Shown here piece by piece: positions 35,613 to 45,420 of a stretch of 64,000 nucleotides of DNA. A program made the translations under genes and the position numbers. Origin of the DNA: Azonexus sp. (GTDB lineage Bacteria; Pseudomonadota; Gammaproteobacteria; Burkholderiales; Rhodocyclaceae); the NCBI GenBank assembly GCA_017983615.1, contig JAGOBB010000003.1, positions 173,156 through 237,155 of the forward strand, given 5' to 3'. The notes below the pieces were generated by a model, which worked only from the letters and a program-made list of their open reading frames with translations, searched no databases and was not told where the DNA came from. The first letter of the stretch is position 1; each line of letters begins with the position of its first letter.

Positions 35613-37095
35613 AAATCTCGATGCTGCTCGTCTGTTCGTCGAGGTGGGTCGCCTGTACCTCGCGAATCTCCAGGTTGTCTTCCTCAAGGATAACGATGAT
35701 GCGCCGGGTGTTTTCCTTGAACAGTCCTGTTGGCACGATCAAGGACTGAGCCGGCCGCAGCGGCGGCGTTGATGGCAGGAGCAAGGCGGCAACCTTGCCC
35801 GACAACTCATACGGATGTGCGACTTCGACCGGAATCGCCTTGGGGGCGAAAATCTGCAACCCCAATTCAACGTGTTCCGGGTTTTCGGAAATGGCCCAGC
35901 GAATCAGGCAGATGTGCCAGACCGGGATGAATTCGCTGTGTTCGCCGAGCGGCTGCATGGCCACGATGTCGCCGACGCGAATGTTTTCCGTATGTCCGGA
36001 TACATGCATCAAGGAGTAACCGTCCGGGCTTTCGTTGGTGACCATCCATTCGCTGAAGCCATTGTATTTTTCAGGGGTGCGGATGAGTTGCCAGAGATTG
36101 TTGATGCCAGAACAAATCGTTGCACGGTAAGACTGGCGGCGTCGGGAAAACCGGCGTTTTACGGGGTGGCCCCAAAGCTTCTCCAGGCGCTGCAGGATAC
36201 CGGGGCCGGTGTGCGTGTCGGCGAAGGCGGGTAGCCCAAGCGTGGCAGCCGACGTGCCTTGCAGGAGCGCCTTGCTGTGCTTGGCGGCGTTGTTGGCGAT
36301 GCCGTCGCAGGAAAAGTACAGGACCTGTGTTTCCGGGCTGGGAATGCGACGAATCAGTGCCTGCGCCGGAAAATCCTTATCCGGATCGATCCAGAAAATA
36401 CCCTGGTGGTCGAGTGGCGGCGTATCGAAGAAATCGATAGGTGGTGTGCTGCTCGCGATGTACTCGCTGATGAATTCCAGTTCTCTGGCTGCAAACGAGG
36501 CAGGCTGGGCAAGCGCGCTAAGTAGGATGGCGGAATAGGTGTGCCGGATGCTCGGTCCGCCGTTGGGACCGGGGAAATCGTCCAGACCGAGGCGGCGAGC
36601 CGTGCCGAAGGCGGCATGCAGTTGTTGCCAGAGTCCGTGCGCGCAAGGTGCAGCGATCAGGTGGGTGATGCGGACCTGCCAGGCGATGGCGCCCATGGCG
36701 CGGCGCAGTGAGGTATGCGGATAGCGCAGGGCGCTGTTGGCTTGTGGATCGAAAAGGTCGGCCAGAGTGTTGAAGTAATCCTGGGTCAGCACTTCCAGCA
36801 GGTCGAGCAGAATACGCACGCGCTGTCGCAGTTTGCGCGAGATGGGCAGCGAAAGGTCCTTCAGGCGCGGCAATTCGGCATTGGCAATCCGCTCCGCCTG
36901 ACCGTAAAGCAGGTCGAGCAGCTTCAGTCGCTGGATGTTGGGAATCGGCGCCTCGCGCAGCAACAAGAGCTGGCGGTGCAGCTGGTCGGCGTCCTCGGCG
37001 CCGGTCCGGCCATGGGCCAGGGCCAGCCATTCAAGAATGCTCTTGACGTTGGCTTCCGGGTTCGTTGATGTGAGGAGCTCTGGCGCGCTGTTCAT
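35584..37095 (-). CDS. Conserved hypothetical protein, 503 residues
   Basis: I do not recognise the family with confidence. The protein is soluble, with no signal peptide or membrane helix. The first 180 residues are helical and Leu-rich (LLDLLYGQAERIANAELPRLKDLSLP). The part from about 310 has basic KRRFSRRRQSYRA followed by short strands (GYSLMHVSGHTENIRVGDIVAMQP), which would fit a PilZ-like or other beta-barrel domain; the RxxxR and later (D/N)xSxxG motifs of PilZ are only loosely matched. It overlaps the YihY gene by 29 bases tail to tail. Confidence 0.75.
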   Translation of the reverse strand: MNSAPELLTSTNPEANVKSILEWLALAHGRTGAEDADQLHRQLLLLREAPIPNIQRLKLLDLLYGQAERIANAELPRLKDLSLPISRKLRQRVRILLDLLEVLTQDYFNTLADLFDPQANSALRYPHTSLRRAMGAIAWQVRITHLIAAPCAHGLWQQLHAAFGTARRLGLDDFPGPNGGPSIRHTYSAILLSALAQPASFAARELEFISEYIASSTPPIDFFDTPPLDHQGIFWIDPDKDFPAQALIRRIPSPETQVLYFSCDGIANNAAKHSKALLQGTSAATLGLPAFADTHTGPGILQRLEKLWGHPVKRRFSRRRQSYRATICSGINNLWQLIRTPEKYNGFSEWMVTNESPDGYSLMHVSGHTENIRVGDIVAMQPLGEHSEFIPVWHICLIRWAISENPEHVELGLQIFAPKAIPVEVAHPYELSGKVAALLLPSTPPLRPAQSLIVPTGLFKENTRRIIVILEEDNLEIREVQATHLDEQTSSIEIFSVSPDETR

Positions 37096-37196
37096 GGTTG
37101 TCGGAGGATAACAAATATTTACCTTTTCGCCATTGCGGATGGCGGTGCGCGAAACCGCGGGCTTTGGCAGGTCTTGTTTTCGGGCTTCTAAGTGGC

Positions 37197-37225
37197 TTGT
37201 TTTTCCTTGATAAAGCGCTATAATC
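37197..37225 (+). promoter_or_regulatory. Promoter of the rpsP operon
   Basis: TTGTTT at 37197 and a perfect TATAAT at 37220-37225 are separated by 17 bases. They stand 35 bases before the rpsP start. Confidence 0.65.
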
Positions 37226-37259
37226 TCGGGTCTTTTTTCCAGCTAACGAAAGTATTCCC

Positions 37260-37514
37260 ATGGTTGTTATCCGTCTTGCCCGTGGCGGCGCCAAGAAGCG
37301 TCCCTTCTACAACATGGTTGTTACCGATTCCCGTAACCGTCGTGATGGCCGTTTCGTTGAACGTATCGGCTTCTACAATCCGGTTGCCTCTGGCAATGCC
37401 GAAGCCCTGCGCGTTTCCGTTGATCGCCTGACCTACTGGCAGGAAAACGGCGCCCAGCTGTCGCCGACGGTTGCCCGCCTGGTCAAGCAACACGCTGCCA
37501 AGCAAGCCGCCTAA
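37260..37514 (+). CDS. rpsP: 30S ribosomal protein S16
   Basis: The 84-residue protein begins [20 protein letters not shown], the typical S16 start, and contains [14 protein letters not shown]. It is the first gene of the operon rpsP-rimM-trmD-rplS, which joins ribosome assembly and tRNA modification. The start lies 35 bases after the TATAAT promoter box. Confidence 0.98.
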   Translation: MVVIRLARGGAKKRPFYNMVVTDSRNRRDGRFVERIGFYNPVASGNAEALRVSVDRLTYWQENGAQLSPTVARLVKQHAAKQAA

Positions 37515-37523
37515 GTCGTTACT

Positions 37524-38036
37524 TTGGCTGGCAACGAAATCGTCGTTCTGGGGCGGCTCGCCGACCCCTACGGGATTCGCGGCTGGCTCAGGTTGTACCC
37601 CTTTGGCGACGATCCGCTGGCCTGGGCTGAAATGCCGGTCTGGTGGGTTTCCCGGGAAGGCGAGCCGTGGCGTGAGTGCAGGCTGAAAGGCCTGAAAACT
37701 CATGGTGATGGGGTTGTCGTGCTCCTGGAAGGTATCGAGGACCGCACGGCTGCCGAGGCTGCCAAAGGGTTGTTGGTCGGGGCGCCGCGTGAAGCGTTGC
37801 CGACGACCGATGAGGACGAGTTCTACTGGGCCGACCTGCTTGGCCTGGAGGTCGTCAATGCCGCGGACGAGCGGCTCGGCAAGGTCGCCGGGCTGATCGA
37901 AACCGGTGCCAACGCCGTGTTGCGCGTCGTTGGCGAGGATGGCACCGAACGCCTGCTGCCGTTTGTTTCGGCCGTGGTGCTGACGGTTGAGAAGGAAGCG
38001 GGACTGATCCGCGTGGAGTGGGGCAGCGACTGGTGA
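37524..38036 (+). CDS. rimM: Ribosome maturation factor RimM
   Basis: RimM helps mature the 30S head and binds S19. The 170-residue protein has the N-terminal domain ([20 protein letters not shown]) and the C-terminal PRC barrel ([16 protein letters not shown]). It starts with TTG at 37524, nine bases after the rpsP stop; no ATG is available before the conserved strand. The stop overlaps the trmD start (GTGA). Confidence 0.97.
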   Translation: MAGNEIVVLGRLADPYGIRGWLRLYPFGDDPLAWAEMPVWWVSREGEPWRECRLKGLKTHGDGVVVLLEGIEDRTAAEAAKGLLVGAPREALPTTDEDEFYWADLLGLEVVNAADERLGKVAGLIETGANAVLRVVGEDGTERLLPFVSAVVLTVEKEAGLIRVEWGSDW

Positions 38037-38797
38037 TCCGGTTCGACTGCGTGACCATCTTCCCGGAGATGTTCGTCGCCGTGACGCAGAGTGGCATTAC
38101 CCGCCGGGCGCTGGAAGAGCAGCGCTGGGTGTGGCAGGGCTGGAATCCTCGGGATTTTGCCGAGAATGCTTGGCGTCGGGTCGATGATCGCCCCTTCGGC
38201 GGCGGGCCGGGCATGCTGATGCAGCCGGGGCCGCTGGAGAAGGCGATTAACGCTGCGAAGGTGCGGCAGCGTGAGGCAGGACTGGCGAAGAGCCGGGTTA
38301 TCTATCTCTCGCCGCAGGGCGCGCCGCTCACCCATGAAAGGGTGATGCAGCTGGCGACTGGCGAGGAGGGGCTGATCCTTCTTTGCGGTCGTTATGAAGG
38401 AATTGACGAGCGTCTGATCGAGCGCTGTGTCGATGAAGAAATTTCGATCGGGGATTTTGTGCTCTCCGGCGGCGAGTTGCCGGCGATGGTGTTGATCGAT
38501 GCCGTCGTCCGCCAGTTGCCGGGCGTGCTCGGAGATGCCGCTTCGGCGGTGGAAGATTCGTTTGTCGGTGGTTTGCTGGATTGTCCGCACTACACCCGCC
38601 CGGAGGTCTACGAGGGCGAGGCGGTGCCGGAGGTGTTGATGTCCGGCGACCACAAAAGAATTCGTCGCTGGCGGCTGAAACAGTCGCTGGCGCGAACCCG
38701 GAAGCGCCGGCCGGATTTATTGGCGCACCGCGTGTTGAGCGCGGAAGAAACGCAACTCCTCACGGAAATTTCGGGAGAGGAGCAATGCGGTGAGTAA
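38033..38797 (+). CDS. trmD: tRNA (guanine-N1)-methyltransferase TrmD
   Basis: TrmD methylates G37 next to the anticodon. The 254-residue SPOUT enzyme begins [13 protein letters not shown] and shows [16 protein letters not shown], the trefoil-knot segments [13 protein letters not shown] and [16 protein letters not shown], and the C-terminal helical part. I chose the GTG at 38033 overlapping the rimM stop; the longer frame is in rimM. Confidence 0.97.
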   Translation: MIRFDCVTIFPEMFVAVTQSGITRRALEEQRWVWQGWNPRDFAENAWRRVDDRPFGGGPGMLMQPGPLEKAINAAKVRQREAGLAKSRVIYLSPQGAPLTHERVMQLATGEEGLILLCGRYEGIDERLIERCVDEEISIGDFVLSGGELPAMVLIDAVVRQLPGVLGDAASAVEDSFVGGLLDCPHYTRPEVYEGEAVPEVLMSGDHKRIRRWRLKQSLARTRKRRPDLLAHRVLSAEETQLLTEISGEEQCGE

Positions 38798-38823
38798 GTG
38801 TTTATAAAATTTAAGGATCTCAC

Positions 38824-39198
38824 ATGAACCTGATTCAACAACTCGAGCAAGAAGAAATTGCCCGCCTGGGCAAGACCATTCCCGACTTCGCACCGGGCGA
38901 CACCGTCGTCGTGCAGGTGAAGGTCAAGGAAGGCAACCGCGAGCGTCTGCAGGCTTACGAAGGCGTCGTCATCGCCAAGCGTAACCGCGGCCTGAACTCC
39001 GGCTTCACCGTCCGCAAGATTTCTTCCGGCGAAGGCGTCGAGCGTACTTTCCAGACCTACTCCCCGCTGGTTGCTTCGATCGAAGTCAAGCGTCGCGGTG
39101 ACGTCCGTCGCGCCAAGCTGTACTACCTGCGCGAGCGTTCGGGCAAGTCGGCTCGGATCAAGGAAAAGCTGACCCGCAAGGTGACGACTGCTGCCTAA
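38824..39198 (+). CDS. rplS: 50S ribosomal protein L19
   Basis: The 124-residue protein begins [20 protein letters not shown] and has [16 protein letters not shown] and the basic C-terminal [19 protein letters not shown], as in all L19 proteins. It closes the rpsP operon; a strong terminator follows directly. Confidence 0.98.
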   Translation: MNLIQQLEQEEIARLGKTIPDFAPGDTVVVQVKVKEGNRERLQAYEGVVIAKRNRGLNSGFTVRKISSGEGVERTFQTYSPLVASIEVKRRGDVRRAKLYYLRERSGKSARIKEKLTRKVTTAA

Positions 39199-39221
39199 GC
39201 AGTTTCCTTGAGGTTCAAAAG

Positions 39222-39255
39222 AAACGGGGTGCTTCGGCACCCCGTTTTGTTTTTG
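39222..39255 (+). terminator. Rho-independent terminator of the rpsP operon
   Basis: AACGGGGTG and CACCCCGTT pair around CTTCGG, a very stable loop, and are followed by TTGTTTTT. Confidence 0.92.
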
Positions 39256-39283
39256 GCCATTTTTTGCCGCCGACCGTAGCATT
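39244..39283 (-). repeat. Uptake-signal-like repeat, copy 7 (intergenic)
   Basis: The exact core reads on the minus strand at 39283-39272. It is followed by GGCGGC, A6, TGGCC and A5, the full pattern. The T-run of the rplS terminator forms part of its far flank. Confidence 0.85.
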
Positions 39284-39307
39284 TGCCAAGGCCGGTCCCA
39301 ATTGCGT

Positions 39308-40129
39308 TCAGGCTTCGCTGCAATGCGAGCTGGGGCGCTTCTTGTCGTTTTCGATCAGCGCGTAGGCCGAGTGGTTGTGGATTGACTCGAAGTTCTCGGA
39401 TTCGACCACGTAGGCATCGACGCGCGGTTCGGCATTGAGGCGGGCGGCGACGTCGCGGACCATGTCCTCAACGAATTTCGGGTTGTCGTAGGCGCGTTCG
39501 GTGACGTATTTCTCGTCCGGGCGCTTCAACAGGCCGAACAGTTCGCAGGAGGCTTCCTGTTCGACGAGCTGGACGATTTCCTCGATCCACATGAAGTCAT
39601 TGGTGCGCGCCGTCACCGTGACGTGCGAGCGCTGGTTGTGGGCGCCGCGCTCGGAAATTTTCTTCGAGCAGGGGCACAGGCTGGTCACCGGGACGACGAC
39701 CTTGACCGAGGTGGCGATCTCGCCGTGGCAGATGTCGCCGATGAAGGTGACGTCGTAGTCCATCAGGCTCTGGACACCGGAGATCGGGGCGGTCTTGTTG
39801 ATGAAATACGGGAAATTCATCTCGATGTGGCCGGTCACGGCTTCGAGTTTGACCACCATGTCGCGCAGCATGGTCGGGAAATTCTCGACCGAAATCTCGC
39901 GTTCGTGGCTGTTCAGGATCTCCACGAAGCGCGACATGTGCGTGCCCTTGAAGTTGTGCGGCAGCCCGACGTACATGTTGAACATGGCGATGGTGTGCTG
40001 GACGCCGGTCGATTTGTCCTGGACCATGATCGGGTGGCGGATCGATTTGATGCCAACCTTGTTGATCGCGATGTGGCGCGTGTCTGCGGAGTTCTGGACG
40101 TCGGGGATGTTGAGGGTGGGGGCGTTCAT
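39308..40129 (-). CDS. folE2: GTP cyclohydrolase FolE2
   Basis: FolE2 converts GTP to dihydroneopterin triphosphate, the entry to folate and, in many bacteria, queuosine. It does not need zinc as strictly as FolE. The 273-residue protein has the IB-type active-site segments [20 protein letters not shown] and [12 protein letters not shown], with the conserved cysteine and glutamate. Together with pabB and queG it ties into pterin and queuosine metabolism. It is followed upstream by dxs on the same strand. Confidence 0.96.
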   Translation of the reverse strand: MNAPTLNIPDVQNSADTRHIAINKVGIKSIRHPIMVQDKSTGVQHTIAMFNMYVGLPHNFKGTHMSRFVEILNSHEREISVENFPTMLRDMVVKLEAVTGHIEMNFPYFINKTAPISGVQSLMDYDVTFIGDICHGEIATSVKVVVPVTSLCPCSKKISERGAHNQRSHVTVTARTNDFMWIEEIVQLVEQEASCELFGLLKRPDEKYVTERAYDNPKFVEDMVRDVAARLNAEPRVDAYVVESENFESIHNHSAYALIENDKKRPSSHCSEA

Positions 40130-40147
40130 GGGCGGTTCTTTGCGGGG

Positions 40148-42001
40148 TTATTGTCTGCTGGTTCGTGCCCGCACGGCGCGCACGATGCCATCCTTGTCGA
40201 GACCAAGCTCGGCGAGGAGCTGGCCCTGTTCGCCGTGATCGATGAAACGGTCGGGCAGGCCGAGGCGGAGCACCGGCACGTTCAGCCCGCGGTCCGCCAG
40301 CACGCGCTCGATTTCCGAGCCGGCGCCGCCGATCACAGCATTCTCTTCGATACTGACGAGCAGTGAATGGTTCCCGGCGAGTTCGACAATCAGCTCGGCG
40401 TCGAGTGGTTTGACGAAGCGCATGTTGGCGACGGTGGCGTCAAGTTCCTCGCCAGCAGCGAGCGCGGCGGGGACAAGGCTGCCGAAGGCGAGCAGGGCGA
40501 CATCCTTGCCCGAGCGACGGATTTCACCCTTGCCGACCGGCAGGGTGTCGAGATTGGTTTCCGGGATAACGCCGGTGCCGCCGCCGCGCGGGTAGCGGAC
40601 CAGGCTCGGGCCGTCGATGGCCATCGCCGTCGACAGCATCTTGCGGCATTCGGCCTCGTCGGCCGGGGCCATGACCACCATGTTGGGGATGCAGGTGACG
40701 AACGAGAGATCGAAGGTGCCGTGGTGCGTCGGGCCATCGGCACCGACCAGGCCGCCACGGTCGACGGCGAAGACGACTGGCAGGTTCTGTAGCGCCACGT
40801 CGTGCACCAGCTGGTCGTAGCCGCGTTGCAGAAAGGTCGAGTAGATGGCGACGACCGGCTTCAGTCCTTCGCAGGCTAGGCCGGCGGCAAAGGTCACGGC
40901 GTGCTGCTCGGCGATGCCGACATCGTAGTAGCGGTCGGCGTGTTCGTTCGCGAAGCGGACCATGCCGGAACCTTCGCGCATGGCCGGGGTGATGCCGACC
41001 AGCCGGGAATCGGCCCTGGCCATGTCGCACAGCCAGTCGCCGAAAACCTGCGTGTAGGTCAGCTTGCCGGGGCCCTTGGCGGACTGGATGCCGTCGCAGG
41101 CGGCGAACTTGCCGACGCCGTGGTAAAGGATGGGGTCGTTCTCGGCCAGCTTGTAGCCCTGGCCCTTCTTGGTAATGACGTGCAGAAACTTCGGGCCCTT
41201 CAGCTTCTTCAGGTTTTCCAGCGTGGGGATCAGGGCATCGAGGTCGTGGCCGTCGATCGGGCCGTAGTAATGGAATCCGAATTCCTCGAACAGCGTGCCG
41301 GGGGCGATCATGCCCTTGACGTGCTCTTCGGCCCGGCGGGCCAGTTCGAGCAGCGGCGGTGCGAAGCCGAGCATGTGGCGGCCGGCTTCGCGGGCAACGT
41401 TGTAGGTCTTGCTGGAAGTCAGCCGGGTCAGGATGTTGTTCAGCGCGCCGACCGGCGGCGAAATCGACATCTCGTTGTCGTTGAGAATGACCAGCATGTC
41501 GGCATCGGCGACGCCGGCGTTGTTCAGCGCTTCGAAGGCCATGCCGGCCGACATCGCGCCGTCACCAATGATGGCGATGGCCTTGCGGTCCTCGCCCTTG
41601 TGCTTGGCTGCCAGCGCCATGCCAAGGGCGGCCGAGATCGAGGTCGATGAGTGGCCGACGCCGAAGGTGTCGTAGGGGCTTTCGCAGCGCTTCGGGAAGC
41701 CGGAGACGCCGCCGTGCATGCGCAGCGTGCTCATGCCCTCGCGGCGGCCGGTCAGCACCTTGTGCGGATAGCACTGGTGGCCAACGTCCCAGACCAGGCG
41801 GTCGTCCGGCGTGTTGAACACGGCGTGCAGGGCGATGGTCAGTTCGACGGTGCCGAGGTTGGACGACAGGTGGCCGCCGGTCTTCGAGACCGAGTCGATC
41901 AGGAAGGCGCGCAGTTCGGTCGCCAGTTGCGGCAACTGCTTGCGGTCCAGTCGGCGCAGATCGGCCGGGCTGTTGATGGTTTCAAGCAGGGGGAAGCTCA
42001 T
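40148..42001 (-). CDS. dxs: 1-Deoxy-D-xylulose-5-phosphate synthase
   Basis: This TPP enzyme joins pyruvate and glyceraldehyde 3-phosphate to start the non-mevalonate isoprenoid pathway. The 617-residue protein has [12 protein letters not shown], the TPP motif [18 protein letters not shown], and [15 protein letters not shown]. It follows ispA by eight bases. The operon order is xseB-ispA-dxs, as in many proteobacteria, and ispH of the same pathway lies at 60 kb. Confidence 0.98.
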   Translation of the reverse strand: MSFPLLETINSPADLRRLDRKQLPQLATELRAFLIDSVSKTGGHLSSNLGTVELTIALHAVFNTPDDRLVWDVGHQCYPHKVLTGRREGMSTLRMHGGVSGFPKRCESPYDTFGVGHSSTSISAALGMALAAKHKGEDRKAIAIIGDGAMSAGMAFEALNNAGVADADMLVILNDNEMSISPPVGALNNILTRLTSSKTYNVAREAGRHMLGFAPPLLELARRAEEHVKGMIAPGTLFEEFGFHYYGPIDGHDLDALIPTLENLKKLKGPKFLHVITKKGQGYKLAENDPILYHGVGKFAACDGIQSAKGPGKLTYTQVFGDWLCDMARADSRLVGITPAMREGSGMVRFANEHADRYYDVGIAEQHAVTFAAGLACEGLKPVVAIYSTFLQRGYDQLVHDVALQNLPVVFAVDRGGLVGADGPTHHGTFDLSFVTCIPNMVVMAPADEAECRKMLSTAMAIDGPSLVRYPRGGGTGVIPETNLDTLPVGKGEIRRSGKDVALLAFGSLVPAALAAGEELDATVANMRFVKPLDAELIVELAGNHSLLVSIEENAVIGGAGSEIERVLADRGLNVPVLRLGLPDRFIDHGEQGQLLAELGLDKDGIVRAVRARTSRQ

Positions 42002-42009
42002 TTCGGAAT

Positions 42010-42903
42010 TCAGAATTGCCGGTGGCAGATGAAGTCGGCCAGCTGGTTGAGGCGCGTCGCGCGCTCGCCGAAGATGGTCAGGGCGTCGCGGGCGTCGGCG
42101 CGCAGTTCGTCGGCGTAGGCGCGGGCGTCGTTGAGGCCGAGCAGGCTGACATAAGTCGGCTTGGCGGCGGCTTCGTCCTTGCCGGCCGTCTTGCCGAGCG
42201 TCGTGGTGCTCGCCGTGCAGTCGAGGATGTCGTCGACCACCTGGAAGAGCAGGCCGGCGCGCTTGGCGAAGCGGTCTAGGTTGCTTCGTTCTTCAGCTGA
42301 GAGCGGCGAGCCGGCCAGGGCGCCGAGCAGCACGGCGGCGCGGATCAGGGCGCCGGTCTTCAGGGCGTGCATCAGTTCGAGTTCGGGCTGGCTCAGCGGC
42401 TGGCCGACCGAGGCGAGATCGATGGCCTGGCCGCCGGCCATGCCGCGCGAGCCGCTGGCGTGGGCGAGCAGGGCGATCATTTCAAGCTGCTGCTGCGGGG
42501 CGCCAAGCGGCTGGCTGGCGAGTAGTTCGAAGGCCATGGTCTGCAGGCTGTCGCCGACCAGCAGGGCAGTCGGTTCATCGTATTCGACGTGGCAGGTCGG
42601 GCGGCCGCGGCGCAGCACGTCGTCGTCCATGCACGGCAAGTCGTCATGGACCAGCGAGTAGGCGTGGATCATTTCAACGGCGCAGCCGACGATGTCGAGG
42701 GCCTCCGGCCTCGCGCCGGTCAATTCGCCGGCGGCATGGGCGAGCAGCGGGCGGACGCGTTTGCCGCCGCCGAGCGAGGCATAGCGCATGGCGTCGTGCA
42801 GGCGGGCGGGAATGCAGTCGGGGCCGGGCAGGAAGCGGCCGAGCGCAGATTCGGCGCGGTCCTGGGTGACCGCCATCCATTCGGCGAAGGGCAGGGCGCT
42901 CAC
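42010..42903 (-). CDS. ispA: Farnesyl diphosphate synthase (polyprenyl synthetase)
   Basis: IspA condenses isopentenyl diphosphate with allylic diphosphates to give C15 farnesyl diphosphate. The 297-residue protein has both aspartate-rich motifs: DDLPCMDDD at about residue 92 and DDILDC at about 235. It starts with a GTG at 42903 that overlaps the xseB stop (GTGA), so translation is coupled. Confidence 0.96.
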   Translation of the reverse strand: MSALPFAEWMAVTQDRAESALGRFLPGPDCIPARLHDAMRYASLGGGKRVRPLLAHAAGELTGARPEALDIVGCAVEMIHAYSLVHDDLPCMDDDVLRRGRPTCHVEYDEPTALLVGDSLQTMAFELLASQPLGAPQQQLEMIALLAHASGSRGMAGGQAIDLASVGQPLSQPELELMHALKTGALIRAAVLLGALAGSPLSAEERSNLDRFAKRAGLLFQVVDDILDCTASTTTLGKTAGKDEAAAKPTYVSLLGLNDARAYADELRADARDALTIFGERATRLNQLADFICHRQF

Positions 42904-43139
42904 TGGGCCTCCAGGGTATTTCGGTCGATGTCCTTGAACTGGCCGTTTTCGAGCACGCGAATCTGGGCTTCGGCGTCGGTCAGCTGGCTCTGGCAGTGCT
43001 TCATCAGTTCCATGCCGCGCTTGTAGGCGGCGATGGAAGCTTCAAGCTCAAGCTTGCCGCCTTCCATGCTGGCGACGATGTCCTCGAGTTCGGCGAGCGC
43101 CGTCTCGAATTTCATGTCGGCGATGGGCGTTGGGTCCAT
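42900..43139 (-). CDS. xseB: Exodeoxyribonuclease VII small subunit
   Basis: XseB forms, with several copies per XseA, the nuclease that degrades single-stranded DNA. The 79-residue protein has the family pattern FETALAELEDIVASMEGGKL and SIAAYKRGMELMKHC. It leads the xseB-ispA-dxs operon. xseA is not in the window. Confidence 0.96.
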   Translation of the reverse strand: MDPTPIADMKFETALAELEDIVASMEGGKLELEASIAAYKRGMELMKHCQSQLTDAEAQIRVLENGQFKDIDRNTLEAQ

Positions 43140-43243
43140 GTCTGGGGCGTTCGAGGAAACACGCGAAAATACTCTATCAAGGGGCTTCAGGTCAAATGCG
43201 GGGCGGGGTAAAATCTTGTTTTTTAACCCGCTGGAGGCGTGGA

Positions 43244-44380
43244 ATGTCCGACGTGGCGAAGCTGTCCCGTTTGGCCCCCGCAGTTTCCCAACTGCCGGTG
43301 GACTGGTATTTCGATGAATCGGTGTATGCGCTGGAGAAAAAGCTCATCTTCGATGCCGGTCCCGGTTATGTCGGCCACCAGTTGATGGTGCCGGAAGCGG
43401 GTGACTATCGCACGCTGGAATGGAAGGATCACGGCCGCATGCTGCTCAACGGCGGCGATGCGGGCAAGAATGCCGGCATCTGGCAGATGTCCAACGTCTG
43501 CCGCCACCGCCAGGCGATCATGCTACAGGGCGCCGGCAAGCTGAACGGACCGATCGTCTGCCCGATCCATCGCTGGACCTACGAGCAGGGCGGCGAGCTG
43601 ATCGGCGCGCCGCACTTCCCGCAGAATCCCTGCCTGAACCTCGACAAGGCCAAGCTGGAAAACTGGAATGGCCTGCTCTTCAAGGGCCCGCGCTCGGCCA
43701 ACACCGACCTCGGCGGCATGAAGGTCGCTCGCGACCTCGATTTCACCGGCTACAAACTCGACCACGTCGAGATGCACGAGTGCAATTACAACTGGAAGAC
43801 CTTCATCGAGGTCTATCTGGAGGATTACCACGTCGTGCCCTACCACCCGGGGCTGGGCAGTTTCGTCACTTGCGATGACCTGAGCTGGCAGTTCGGCGAC
43901 TGGTACTCGGTGCAGAAGGTCGGCATCACCTCGCTGCTCAAGGAGTCCTCCTCCGCCACCTACAACCGCTGGCAGAAGGTTGTTCGGGAATATTACGGCG
44001 ACCGCGGCGAGACACCGCCGCAGGGCGCGATCTGGCTGACCTACTACCCGAACGTGATGGTCGAGTGGTATCCGCACGTGCTGGTCGTGTCCACGCTGCT
44101 GCCGATGGGGCCGGACAAGACGATGAATGTCGTCGAGTTCTATTACCCCGAGGAAATCGTCGATTTCGAGCGCGAGTTCATTGAGGCTGAGCGTGCCGCC
44201 TACATGGAGACGGCGATCGAGGACGACGACATTGGCGAGCGCATGGACCGCGGCCGCAAAGCGCTGCTGGCCGAAGGGCGCAACGAGGTCGGGCCGTATC
44301 AGAGCCCGATGGAGGACGGCATGCAGCACTTCCACGAGTTCTATCGGCGGATCATGCAGAAGGATATTGAAGCGCGCTGA
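43244..44380 (+). CDS. Rieske-type aromatic ring-hydroxylating oxygenase, alpha subunit
   Basis: The 378-residue protein carries the Rieske 2Fe-2S ligands CRH at about residue 86 and CPIH about 20 residues later. The catalytic domain has NWKTFIEVYLEDYHVVPYHP, with the two histidines that bind mononuclear iron. The family hydroxylates aromatic or related rings, or demethylates. No ferredoxin, reductase or beta-subunit gene is near, so electron partners and substrate are unknown. The ATG at 43244 has GGAGG upstream. An uptake-like repeat and a terminator follow. Confidence 0.9.
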   Translation: MSDVAKLSRLAPAVSQLPVDWYFDESVYALEKKLIFDAGPGYVGHQLMVPEAGDYRTLEWKDHGRMLLNGGDAGKNAGIWQMSNVCRHRQAIMLQGAGKLNGPIVCPIHRWTYEQGGELIGAPHFPQNPCLNLDKAKLENWNGLLFKGPRSANTDLGGMKVARDLDFTGYKLDHVEMHECNYNWKTFIEVYLEDYHVVPYHPGLGSFVTCDDLSWQFGDWYSVQKVGITSLLKESSSATYNRWQKVVREYYGDRGETPPQGAIWLTYYPNVMVEWYPHVLVVSTLLPMGPDKTMNVVEFYYPEEIVDFEREFIEAERAAYMETAIEDDDIGERMDRGRKALLAEGRNEVGPYQSPMEDGMQHFHEFYRRIMQKDIEAR

Positions 44381-44383
44381 CCG

Positions 44384-44423
44384 TTTTTTGATTTTGGCCT
44401 TTTTTCGGGCCGACCGTAGCATT
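44384..44423 (-). repeat. Uptake-signal-like repeat, copy 8 (intergenic)
   Basis: The exact core reads on the minus strand at 44423-44412 and is followed by GGCCCG, A6, GGCC, A4, two bases and A6. It is the cleanest example of the three phased A-tracts. Confidence 0.88.
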
Positions 44424-44424
44424 C

Positions 44425-44456
44425 GGGGCGCCGGGGCAAAAACCGGCGCCTTTTTA
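44425..44456 (+). terminator. Rho-independent terminator after the Rieske oxygenase gene
   Basis: GGCGCCGG and CCGGCGCC pair around eight bases and are followed by TTTTT. It comes directly after the repeat copy. Confidence 0.85.
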
Positions 44457-44482
44457 CTGCCCGCTAACGACTAATAACTAGC

Positions 44483-44503
44483 AACTAACAACTAACAACT
44501 AAC
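44483..44503 (+). repeat. 7-bp tandem repeat in the EamA leader
   Basis: AACTAAC is repeated three times without error and ends two bases before the ATG of the transporter gene. Related, imperfect units continue upstream to about 44465. No Shine-Dalgarno sequence is present. Confidence 0.8.
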
Positions 44504-44505
44504 AC

Positions 44506-45357
44506 ATGCAATCCCTGTGGATGATCGCCGCCAGCTTCCTGTTCGCCTGCATGGGCGTCTGCGTCAAGCTGGCCGCCGAGACGCATTCGGCGGTCGAGAT
44601 CACCTTCTACCGCAGCTTCATCTCGCTGCTGATGATGTACGGCCTCGTTCGTCTGCGCGGCGTGCCGCTGAAGACGGCGCACTGGCGCTGGCAGGTGATC
44701 CGGGGCATCGTCGGCTTCTCGGCGCTGTTCTCGTATTTTTACGCAATCACCCTGTTGCCGCTGGCCACGGCAGTGACGCTGAACTACACCTCGGCGATCT
44801 TCCTCGCCATCTATCTGGCGCTGGCCGGCTGGCAGACGCGGCATGGCATGCTCGGCGCACTGGGCGTCGGGCTGGTCGGCGTCGTCCTGCTGTTGAAGCC
44901 GACCTTTCACGCCGACCAGCTGTTCGGCGGGCTGGTCGGCCTAGGTTCCGGCGTGCTGGCTGGCATGGCCTATTTCAGCGTGCGCGAACTCGGCGCCCGC
45001 GGCGAGCCGGAAACGCGCACGGTGTTCTATTTCTCGCTGGTCTCCTCGGTCGGCGCCGGCCTGTGGCTGGCTTTCAGCGAAATCCACGCCGTCGACCTGC
45101 GCAGCGGGCTGATCCTGCTCGGCGTCGCCAGCTTCGCCACCTGCGCCCAGCTGGCCATGACCCGCGCCTACAGCCGCGGCAAGACGATGATGTCGGCAGC
45201 GCTGGCCTACAGCACGGTGATCTTCTCCAGCCTGTTCGGCATGCTGATCTGGGGCGAGGTGATTGGTGCCTCCTCGTGGTTCGCCATCGGCCTGATCATC
45301 CTCTCCGGTATTGCCGCCACACACTTTTCGCGGGCCAGCCCGGTCGAGCAGGACTGA
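44506..45357 (+). CDS. EamA/DMT superfamily transporter
   Basis: The 283-residue protein has ten predicted membrane helices in two EamA repeats, with signatures such as FLFACMGVCVKLA, YFYAITLLPLATAVTLNYT and SSLFGMLIWGEVIGASSW. It probably exports or imports a small metabolite; the substrate cannot be told. Its leader lacks a ribosome binding site and carries a tandem 7-base repeat. Confidence 0.9.
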   Translation: MQSLWMIAASFLFACMGVCVKLAAETHSAVEITFYRSFISLLMMYGLVRLRGVPLKTAHWRWQVIRGIVGFSALFSYFYAITLLPLATAVTLNYTSAIFLAIYLALAGWQTRHGMLGALGVGLVGVVLLLKPTFHADQLFGGLVGLGSGVLAGMAYFSVRELGARGEPETRTVFYFSLVSSVGAGLWLAFSEIHAVDLRSGLILLGVASFATCAQLAMTRAYSRGKTMMSAALAYSTVIFSSLFGMLIWGEVIGASSWFAIGLIILSGIAATHFSRASPVEQD

Positions 45358-45420
45358 TTCGATCGACCGGGCTCGACGTCGTAGAATGCGGCGAATATCC
45401 ATTTCGGGAAGTGGCAGACG

